Position numbers and translations under genes: made by a program. Below, piece after piece: positions 1 through 4,974 of a stretch of 6,883 nt of DNA; the first letter of the stretch is position 1; every line of letters starts with the position of its first letter. Below the pieces are notes generated by a model. It saw nothing but the letters and a program-made list of their open reading frames with translations, made no database searches and was not told the origin of the DNA. The stretch is from Clostridiales bacterium. Lineage in GTDB: Bacteria; Bacillota; Clostridia; Lachnospirales; CAG-274. The DNA lies in contig JAJQBF010000006.1 of assembly GCA_021203425.1 (NCBI GenBank), positions 1-6,883 on the forward strand. The letters are read 5' to 3'.

Positions 1-2
1 TT

Positions 3-476
3 TCTCTATCCTTGATTTTTTGTAAAGTTATAATATGCGCATTGTGTCCACACCTGTTTATTTTAAGGGTTTGCCTTTTTCAGCCGATTGTGTTATACTA
101 TGACTTAGCTAAGGGGGCTGATCTGCCTGTTCTTGTAATTATAAAAGAAATAAAGGGCGGTTTTTTATACGGAGTATATACGGGGGTTTTGCTTGCGGCG
201 GTTTTGACGACTGCTGCGGGAAACTTTTTCGGCTTTTTGGAAAGGCTCTTTAGAGAGAAGAACAGGAAATATTTTAAAGCCGCTGTGCTTACGGGAGAAT
301 ATATAACTTCTTTAGCCGGTTTTTCGGGCATAATTTCAATAATTTATCCCATTTTCGGCATTTTGGGGCTTTTAAATATTTTATTTATAGTATATAATAT
401 GTATAAAAGCAGTTTTAAAAACAGTTCAGATATACATAAGAGGGAAATATGGACGAAAAAGAAAACAATGAAATAA
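3..476 (+). CDS. YkvI-like multi-pass membrane protein, C-terminal part (5' end outside window)
   Basis: The frame is open from the left edge to the TAA at 474-476, about 157 codons, so this is the 3' part of a longer gene. A TTG at 12 is only an in-frame codon and I do not take it as the start. The protein is hydrophobic. After 'LYYDLAKGADLPVLVI' come a helix ('GVYTGVLLAAVLTTAAGNF'), a charged cytoplasmic stretch with FREKNRK, and a last hydrophobic pair ending 'IFGILGLLNILFIVY'. The ADLP segment followed by an A-x-LTTA helix resembles the C-terminal half of YkvI-family proteins, which have a transporter-like fold but no established substrate. The Lys-rich end (WTKKKTMK) is encoded in the 28 bases that overlap the next gene. 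The first 30 or so residues, rich in Cys with Pro, His and Arg, make a poor membrane helix; this may be divergence or a sequence error. Family assignment is from memory of the pattern and is moderate. Confidence 0.6.
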   Translation, partial: SLSLIFCKVIICALCPHLFILRVCLFQPIVLYYDLAKGADLPVLVIIKEIKGGFLYGVYTGVLLAAVLTTAAGNFFGFLERLFREKNRKYFKAAVLTGEYITSLAGFSGIISIIYPIFGILGLLNILFIVYNMYKSSFKNSSDIHKREIWTKKKTMK

Positions 477-1978
477 TAAAAAAAGAAGATACACCGGAAA
501 AAAACAAGAAAAAACCGCTGAACCTTCTCAGAATTATAATAATCATTGCGGCGGCTGCCGTAATAATATTTTTGCTAGTGAGAATATATCACAGCTTTTT
601 CAGTTCTACCGGCGGACGGATTATAGGCGACTGTATAAACACCATAGGTTATGAACAGGGCGACAAAGCAGATTTTTATACAACCGGCGACGGACTTTAT
701 TTTGTCACGAAAGACGGAGTTATATATATGAATAAGAAAGGCTCCGCTATGAAATGGCAGGATACATATACTATGATGAATCCGGTTGTTTCGGGAGAAG
801 GTGATATAATAGGCGTGTCGGAAAAAGGCGGAAGTCTTTTTGCCGTCTACAGTACCTCGGGAAATCTGTATAAAATTACAGCCGACAACGGCATATCCGC
901 CTTTGCGGTAAATGAAAAAGGCGGCTCCGTTCTTATAACGGAAAACGACACGGAATATACCATAACGGCCTATACGGAAAGCGGCTTTACCGCTTTTATG
1001 GCTAAAAGCCCCATTGAAGAAGGGCTTGCCATAGGCTGTGATATTTCCGATGACGGTCGGTTTTTAGCTGTTTCATATATTTATACAGGCTATACCGAGC
1101 TTGAGTCAAGGGTTATTTTTTATAACCTAAAGCAAAGCGGCGACAGCAACATAGACGAAGAAAAAGAAATGGTGGCCTCCTTTGTAAGGAGCGGCGAGAT
1201 TATGGGAATTGTCAGATTTATGGACGGAAACAGTCTTATAGCCGTTTCTTCTTCCGAAGTTGTCTGTGTAAAGTTAGGGCTTGACGACAACAGCGTAACC
1301 TGCAGCGAAAGGTGGTCAGTGCAGGCTCAAAACAGTAATAAGGCGCTGGCTTTTCCGGGCAAAAAATATGTGGCAGTTGCTTACGGAGAAAAAAATTTGA
1401 ACTCCGAAACGGCAGAAGAAGAAAATACCGTTGTTGTATATAATTTGAACGGCAAGGAAATGTCTAAAACCGTTATGGAAAAAACAATTGACGGAATGTT
1501 TTCGGATTCCTCGGTTATTACGGTAAAGATGAACAGGTCATTTCAGGCTTTAGATAAAAACGGAGGGCGAATTCTTGCATACACTGTTGCGCAGGACGTA
1601 AACAAGCTGTTGGTTTATGACGGAAATTCAAAAGCGCTTATTGTTACACCTAAGGGAGCCTATATAATGGAAATCAAGTCTAAGGGAATAAGCACAATTA
1701 TTTCAAATATAAGAAACAGTGACGATGAAGACAGTATAGGAACGGAAACGGAAGATGAAACCGAAGTTTTTGAAGAAGGCTTAACCGAAACCGGTTCAGG
1801 CGAAGAAAGTCCGGCTGAAGGAGCAGACCAAGCAGCGGAAGAACCGGCTGAGACTTTGGAAGACAGCGGCGAAGAAATATCTGCCGAGTCTGAGGAAACG
1901 GAGGAAACCGAGGAAGAAACCGAAACTGAAACTGTTGCCGAAGAAGAGGCAGAGGTCGAAGAAACTTCCGATGAATAA
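449..1978 (+). CDS. DUF5711-type membrane-anchored propeller-like protein with acidic tail
   Basis: 509 residues. Residues 1-23 are charged and end in KNKKK. Residues about 26-46 form one Ile/Ala-rich membrane helix, so the positive-inside rule puts the rest outside the membrane as a signal-anchored domain. Residues about 60-420 hold repeated short beta-type segments with G-D/G-G turns (for example VVSGEGDIIGVSEKGG, DISDDGRFLAVSYIYTG, RVIFYNL), as in a beta-propeller and in the DUF5711 proteins of Clostridia. No catalytic motif is visible. Residues 423-509 are a disordered tail with 34 Glu and 7 Asp in 87 residues and no Lys or Arg. The start ATG at 449 has an AAGAGGG site four bases upstream and lies inside the preceding gene (28-base overlap in another frame). 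A CvpA-family gene follows after 18 bases; from memory these two families are often neighbours, which suggests a shared envelope role. Function unknown. Confidence 0.75.
   Translation: MDEKENNEIIKKEDTPEKNKKKPLNLLRIIIIIAAAAVIIFLLVRIYHSFFSSTGGRIIGDCINTIGYEQGDKADFYTTGDGLYFVTKDGVIYMNKKGSAMKWQDTYTMMNPVVSGEGDIIGVSEKGGSLFAVYSTSGNLYKITADNGISAFAVNEKGGSVLITENDTEYTITAYTESGFTAFMAKSPIEEGLAIGCDISDDGRFLAVSYIYTGYTELESRVIFYNLKQSGDSNIDEEKEMVASFVRSGEIMGIVRFMDGNSLIAVSSSEVVCVKLGLDDNSVTCSERWSVQAQNSNKALAFPGKKYVAVAYGEKNLNSETAEEENTVVVYNLNGKEMSKTVMEKTIDGMFSDSSVITVKMNRSFQALDKNGGRILAYTVAQDVNKLLVYDGNSKALIVTPKGAYIMEIKSKGISTIISNIRNSDDEDSIGTETEDETEVFEEGLTETGSGEESPAEGADQAAEEPAETLEDSGEEISAESEETEETEEETETETVAEEEAEVEETSDE
1892..1933 (+). 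repeat. Purine-rich low-complexity tract encoding the Glu/Thr tail
   Basis: Degenerate tandem units of the form GAGGAAAC(C/G), then GAAACT, run through the tail of the DUF5711-like gene and encode E-E-T/E-T repeats. The tract is in frame and all purine-rich on the coding strand. Such repeats can change length by slippage in steps that keep the frame, so tail length may differ between strains. This is inference; only the repeat itself is seen. Confidence 0.5.
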
Positions 1979-1996
1979 ACAGAATAGGAGAAAAAT

Positions 1997-2692
1997 ATGG
2001 ATAATTTATTAATTATATTTGACATTGCAGTTTTGCTTATAGTTGCGATTTGTGTAGCCATAGGAGCCAAAAGAGGCTTTATTCAGACTGTTTTCAGACT
2101 GTTTTCGTCTGTAATTTCCGTCTTTATAGCGAAATCCCTCTTTCCTTACACAAAATATTTTTTGGAAAGAGTATTGGTTAAGGAATTTATAAAATCTCTT
2201 GTTTTAAACAAGCTTAATCTTACCCAGGGCACAACGGAAATAACGGAATATTCCGTAAACAGCCTTAATCTGCCTAATTTTATAAAAACAGCCTTCTTAG
2301 ACAGTAATTATCTTCAGCAGATGAGAAACGACGCCTCGGCAAAGCTTGCTCAGACAATAAGCGAATTCGTGGCTGATTATGCTCTTACAATGATTGCCTT
2401 TGTTATTACCTTTATTTTGGTATACCTTGTGCTGTTTTTCATTTTGGTTGTTTTCGATATATTTGCAAGACTTCCTGTTTTGGGCTTTTTCAGCGCAGGT
2501 TTGGGCGGTATAGTGGGCTTTTTCAGTGCCTGCTTAATTATTTGGATTATTTTGGCTGCTATGAATGTTTTACTTGCCTCACCGGATTTAAGAGAAATAT
2601 TCGATGCTCTTGATGCATCTATAATAACCCGAATGTTTTATAAATACAATCCTATTGTTTCAATTATCACAAGTGCAAACGGAGGATTTTAA
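1997..2692 (+). CDS. CvpA family membrane protein
   Basis: 231 residues with four predicted membrane helices at about 4-23, 31-49, 129-153 and 164-192. Just after helix 1 is the AKRGF motif (24-28), the usual CvpA signature, and between helices 3 and 4 is 'ARLPVLGFFSAGLGGIVGF', matching the second conserved block (I/L-P-x-L-G ... G-G-x-x-G). The loop at about 50-128 is longer than in enterobacterial CvpA (about 160 residues total) but usual for Firmicutes members. CvpA is needed for colicin V production in E. coli and has been tied to envelope homeostasis; its biochemical activity is not known. The ATG at 1997 has AGGAG (1986-1990) six bases upstream. The gene sits 18 bases after the DUF5711-like gene, and its last codons carry the ribosome binding site of the next gene, so translation of the two is probably linked. 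Confidence 0.85.
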   Translation: MDNLLIIFDIAVLLIVAICVAIGAKRGFIQTVFRLFSSVISVFIAKSLFPYTKYFLERVLVKEFIKSLVLNKLNLTQGTTEITEYSVNSLNLPNFIKTAFLDSNYLQQMRNDASAKLAQTISEFVADYALTMIAFVITFILVYLVLFFILVVFDIFARLPVLGFFSAGLGGIVGFFSACLIIWIILAAMNVLLASPDLREIFDALDASIITRMFYKYNPIVSIITSANGGF

Positions 2693-3313
2693 ATGGCTGA
2701 GGGCTATAAAACCGTTAAGGGTTATGGAACAGACGAGATTGTTATTAAAAAGTCAAGGTTTATTGCCAATGTTTACCCGGTAACAACAGAGGAAGAGGCA
2801 GTCTCTAAGGTTTTGGAGATAAAGAAAAAATATCATGACGCAAGACATTCATGTTTCGCCTACAGAATAGGAAAAAAAGGAGAATACCTAAAATATTCTG
2901 ATGACGGCGAGCCACAGGGAACAGCCGGCATACCTATGCTTGATATTTTAAAGGGCGAGGACATAACAGATGTTGTTGTAATAGTTACAAGATATTTCGG
3001 CGGCATACTTTTGGGAACAGGCGGTCTTGTAGGGGCTTACTCCCAAGCGGCAAAAGCCGGACTTGCTGCGGCGGAAACAATTCAAATGACACTTTATCGA
3101 CTGGTCGAAATTTTGACAGACTACAGTCTTCACGGGAAAATTCAGTATATGCTTTTAAATAAGGGCTGTAAAATAACAGATACGGTTTTTACCGATAAAG
3201 TAAAAATAACAGCCGCCTGTCTTGCGGAAGATATTGAAAGTCTTGAAACAGATGTTAAAGACATTTCTCAGGGAAAGGCGGAGTTTTCCGCCGGAGAGCT
3301 GTTTTACGGCTGA
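2693..3313 (+). CDS. yigZ: YigZ/IMPACT (UPF0029) family protein
   Basis: 206 residues, the usual length of the bacterial family. The N-terminal UPF0029 domain (about 16-124) has KKSRFIA (19-25), the YSDDGEPQGTAGIPML block (68-83) and the signature VVVIVTRYFGGILLGTGGL (94-112). Residues about 138-193 fit the C-terminal DUF1949 alpha/beta domain, related to the domain IV fold of EF-G. Eukaryotic IMPACT and yeast YIH1 bind GCN1 and restrain GCN2; the bacterial role is unsettled, with nucleic-acid or ribosome-related activity suggested by fold. The ATG directly follows the TAA of the CvpA gene with no base between, and its GGAGG (2681-2685) lies seven bases upstream inside that gene, which fixes the start. 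Downstream are rimM and trmD, a context that fits a translation-linked role. Some databases call members of this family proline dipeptidase-like from an old misannotation; no peptidase motif is seen. Confidence 0.92.
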   Translation: MAEGYKTVKGYGTDEIVIKKSRFIANVYPVTTEEEAVSKVLEIKKKYHDARHSCFAYRIGKKGEYLKYSDDGEPQGTAGIPMLDILKGEDITDVVVIVTRYFGGILLGTGGLVGAYSQAAKAGLAAAETIQMTLYRLVEILTDYSLHGKIQYMLLNKGCKITDTVFTDKVKITAACLAEDIESLETDVKDISQGKAEFSAGELFYG

Positions 3314-3340
3314 AAGCAATAAAAAAATAGGAGATAATCA

Positions 3341-3847
3341 ATGGACTATTTCAGTATAGGAAAAATTGTTAATACCCATGGCATAAAGGGCGAGGTTAAG
3401 CTCTATCCTTATGTTGATGATTTAAATGAAATTTTAAGCCTTGACAGGGTTTTTGTTGAAAAGGAAGGTGCTGCTCTTGCCGAAAAAAAAGCCACAGGCG
3501 CCAGAATTCACAAGGGAATGGTTCTTATGAGCCTTGAAGGGGTTAAGGATATGACCTCGGCAGAGGCGCTTAAGGACTGTGTTCTTAAAATATCACGGGA
3601 TATGGCTGTGCCCTGTGAGGAAGATGAATATTTTGTAAAAGACCTCTATGATATGGAGGTTGTTTCGGAAGACGGAGAGGTTTTGGGAATTCTCTCCGAT
3701 ATTCTGTTTACGGGGGCAAACGATGTTTACATTGTAAAAACAAGGGGAAAGGATATTCTGATTCCTGCTGTTAAACAATGCATACTTAAGGTTGATGTTC
3801 CCGGGAAAAAAATGACAGTAAGGCTTTTAGAGGGGCTGAGAGAATGA
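3341..3847 (+). CDS. rimM: Ribosome maturation factor RimM
   Basis: 168 residues, normal for RimM. The N-terminal RimM domain (about 5-85) begins with the hallmark IGKIVNTHGIKGEVKLYP (6-23). The C-terminal PRC-barrel domain (about 95-165) includes EYFVKDLYDMEV (96-107), GANDVYIV (125-132) and the closing ILIPAV (139-144) and LLEGL motifs. RimM binds ribosomal protein S19 and helps mature the 3' (head) domain of the 30S subunit. The ATG at 3341 is set by AGGAG (3329-3333) seven bases upstream, in a 27-base gap after yigZ. The TGA stop overlaps the trmD start as ATGA, so the two are translationally coupled, as in most bacteria. The usual upstream rpsP and KH-domain genes are not here. A change from the commoner Y-[WY]-x-x-D-L to YFVKDL in the PRC domain is within family variation. 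Confidence 0.96.
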   Translation: MDYFSIGKIVNTHGIKGEVKLYPYVDDLNEILSLDRVFVEKEGAALAEKKATGARIHKGMVLMSLEGVKDMTSAEALKDCVLKISRDMAVPCEEDEYFVKDLYDMEVVSEDGEVLGILSDILFTGANDVYIVKTRGKDILIPAVKQCILKVDVPGKKMTVRLLEGLRE

Positions 3848-4593
3848 ATTTTTATGCATTAACCCTTTTTACCGATATGATTCGGCAGGGGCTCAGTCAC
3901 TCTGTTATAGGAAGAGGTATTGAAAAAGGGCTTATAAATGTTGAAACGGTTGACATAAGAGATTTTACCAAGGACAAGCACAGACGGGTTGACGACTATG
4001 GCTACGGCGGCGGCGCCGGAATGATTATGCAGCCCCAGCCGGTGTATGATGCTTATATGAGCGTCAAAAAACGTGTTAAAGAGGGGGCAAAGCTTATATA
4101 TATGTCGCCTCAGGGGACTGTTTTTAATCAGAAAAAAGCCGAGGAGCTTTCCCAAGGGTCGGATATTATAATTCTCTGCGGTCATTATGAGGGAATTGAC
4201 CAAAGGGTTATAGATGAAATTAAACCCGAGGAAATTTCACTGGGGGATTTTGTTCTTACAGGGGGCGAGCTTGGGGCTATGGTTGTTATAGATGCGGTTT
4301 CAAGACTTATACCCGGGGTTTTAAATAAAGAAGAAAGCTTTGAGGGAGAGTCTTTTTCCGACGGGCTTTTGGAATATCCCCAGTATACAAGACCATATGA
4401 ATTTATGGGAAGAACCGTACCAGATGTACTCTTAAGCGGTCACCACGAAAACGTGGCAAAATGGAGAAGACAGCAGAAAATAATATACACTCTTCAAAAA
4501 CGACCGGATCTTCTTGAAAAAGCAGATTTAAGCGAAAAAGAACGGAAGTTCATTGAGGATTTAAAGGCAAAGTCAGGGCGTACCGATTCTTAG
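3844..4593 (+). CDS. trmD: tRNA (guanine-N1)-methyltransferase TrmD
   Basis: 249 residues, close to the family norm. TrmD is a SPOUT-class enzyme that uses S-adenosylmethionine to methylate G37 next to the anticodon, preventing +1 frameshifts. The whole set of motifs is visible: YGGGAGM (54-60); the trefoil-knot SAM loops YMSPQG (86-91), LCGHYEGIDQRV (111-122) and ISLGDFVLTGGELGAM (131-146); Arg154 in SRLIPGVL; and DGLLEYPQYTRP (173-184), whose Asp173 matches the catalytic Asp169 of E. coli. The C-terminal domain has GHHENVAKWRR (199-209), which contacts tRNA. The start overlaps the rimM stop (ATGA at 3844-3847). The last 10 or so residues (KAKSGRTDS) are non-conserved and run right up to the intergenic repeat-like element, so the 3' end may have been reshaped by it. 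rplS, the usual next gene, is absent. Confidence 0.97.
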   Translation: MNFYALTLFTDMIRQGLSHSVIGRGIEKGLINVETVDIRDFTKDKHRRVDDYGYGGGAGMIMQPQPVYDAYMSVKKRVKEGAKLIYMSPQGTVFNQKKAEELSQGSDIIILCGHYEGIDQRVIDEIKPEEISLGDFVLTGGELGAMVVIDAVSRLIPGVLNKEESFEGESFSDGLLEYPQYTRPYEFMGRTVPDVLLSGHHENVAKWRRQQKIIYTLQKRPDLLEKADLSEKERKFIEDLKAKSGRTDS

Positions 4594-4643
4594 TACCCCA
4601 CCGTCACACTGCCGTGTGACTTCCTACCCTTAAAAGGGGAGAC
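4594..4643. repeat. Hairpin-rich intergenic element (REP/MITE-like, putative)
   Basis: Directly after the trmD stop lies a compact structured stretch. A perfect 7-bp stem with a TGCC tetraloop (GTCACAC 4603-4609, GTGTGAC 4614-4620) is followed by a second hairpin (CCCT 4627-4630, loop TAAA, AGGG 4635-4638), which can be extended past one mismatch by T4625-A4640 and C4624-G4641. The ends form an imperfect inverted repeat: GTACCCC at 4593-4599 against GGGGAGAC at 4636-4643. The pattern 'CCCC-ACC-hairpin-ACTTCC-CCCTT-AA-AAGGGG-AG' resembles small repeats I remember as dispersed between genes in many Clostridia genomes; that is recollection, and only one copy is present here. There is no T-run after either stem, so it is a poor intrinsic terminator. 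Confidence 0.5.
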
Positions 4644-4644
4644 T

Positions 4645-4650
4645 TATAAT
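4645..4650 (+). promoter_or_regulatory. Putative -10 box for the ACT-PFL genes
   Basis: A perfect TATAAT lies just past the intergenic element and 24 bases before the ACT gene's ATG. Transcription starting about 7 bases later would leave a leader of some 17 bases holding the GGAGG site (4661-4665). There is no good -35: TTCCTA (4621-4626, spacing 18) matches TTGACA at only three positions, and GTGACT (4616-4621) is better but 23 bases away. No TG precedes the box. In AT-rich sequence a chance match is possible. Confidence 0.35.
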
Positions 4651-4673
4651 AAAGAATAACGGAGGATTTCATT

Positions 4674-4943
4674 ATGAGAGGAATTATAACTGTTTTAGGA
4701 AAAGACAGGGTTGGAATTATTGCAAAGGTTTGTACTTACCTTGCCGAAGAGGAAATAAACATACTTGACATATCTCAGACAATTGTCGTAGGTTTCTTTA
4801 ATATGATGATGATTGTTGATTTATCTGACAACACACATAAGTTTGACGCTGTTGCAAACGGACTTAAGGAAATAGGTCTTGATTTGGGTCTTGAAATTAA
4901 ACTTCAGAGAGAAGACATATTTAACAATATGCATAGAATCTAA
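4674..4943 (+). CDS. ACT domain-containing protein (UPF0237 type)
   Basis: 89 residues forming a single ACT domain and little else, the normal length for this family. The ligand-loop motif GKDRVGIIAKVCTYLAE (9-25) and NILDISQTIVVGFFNMMMIVD (29-49) match the UPF0237 proteins, which are related to the N-terminal ACT unit of GcvR. ACT domains usually bind amino acids and pair as dimers to control a partner enzyme or regulator. There is no DNA-binding or catalytic domain. The ATG at 4674 has GGAGG (4661-4665) eight bases upstream. It lies 31 bases before the UPF0210 'PFL family' gene, its near-constant partner in Firmicutes, so it is probably a small-molecule sensor or regulatory subunit for that protein. 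The ligand is not known. Confidence 0.93.
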   Translation: MRGIITVLGKDRVGIIAKVCTYLAEEEINILDISQTIVVGFFNMMMIVDLSDNTHKFDAVANGLKEIGLDLGLEIKLQREDIFNNMHRI

Positions 4944-4959
4944 TATTTTATGATTAAAC

Positions 4960-4964
4960 GGAGG
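4960..4964 (+). promoter_or_regulatory. Ribosome binding site that decides the PFL-family start
   Basis: GGAGG here lies only one base before an in-frame TTG (4966), too close for initiation, and ten bases before ATG at 4975. The ATG is therefore the better start and gives 452 residues, in line with the family; the TTG would add three residues. Confidence 0.7.
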
Positions 4965-4974
4965 ATTGGTTTAT

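Noticed and set aside
393..398. TATAAT as a promoter for the DUF5711-like gene
   Set aside because: It lies in the AT-rich codons for IVYNMYK at the end of the previous gene, and no credible -35 is found at 16-18 bases; chance match is likely.
449..476. Programmed frameshift fusing the YkvI-like and DUF5711-like genes
   Set aside because: The A-rich overlap contains slippery-looking runs, but the second gene has its own ATG and ribosome binding site and begins with a normal N-terminal signal anchor, so a fusion would make little topological sense.
1660..2070. 136-codon minus-strand open frame rich in Ser and Val
   Set aside because: It is the reverse reading of the Glu/Thr-rich tail codons (GAA/GAG/ACC) of the DUF5711-like gene; composition is fully explained by that and no ribosome binding site or family match is apparent.
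3859..4203. 114-codon minus-strand open frame inside trmD
   Set aside because: Lies wholly within the conserved catalytic half of trmD, has no recognisable domain and opposes the direction of all other genes.
4603..4620. Intrinsic terminator for trmD
   Set aside because: The hairpin is perfect, but the bases after it are ACTTCC with no run of T, and the second hairpin is followed by GACTTATAAT. It could still slow polymerase, but the usual signature is missing on both strands.
4594..4673. Riboswitch or amino-acid attenuator controlling the ACT-PFL genes
   Set aside because: The gap is only 80 bases, has no leader peptide with repeated codons, no known aptamer core that I can recognise and no terminator/antiterminator pair.
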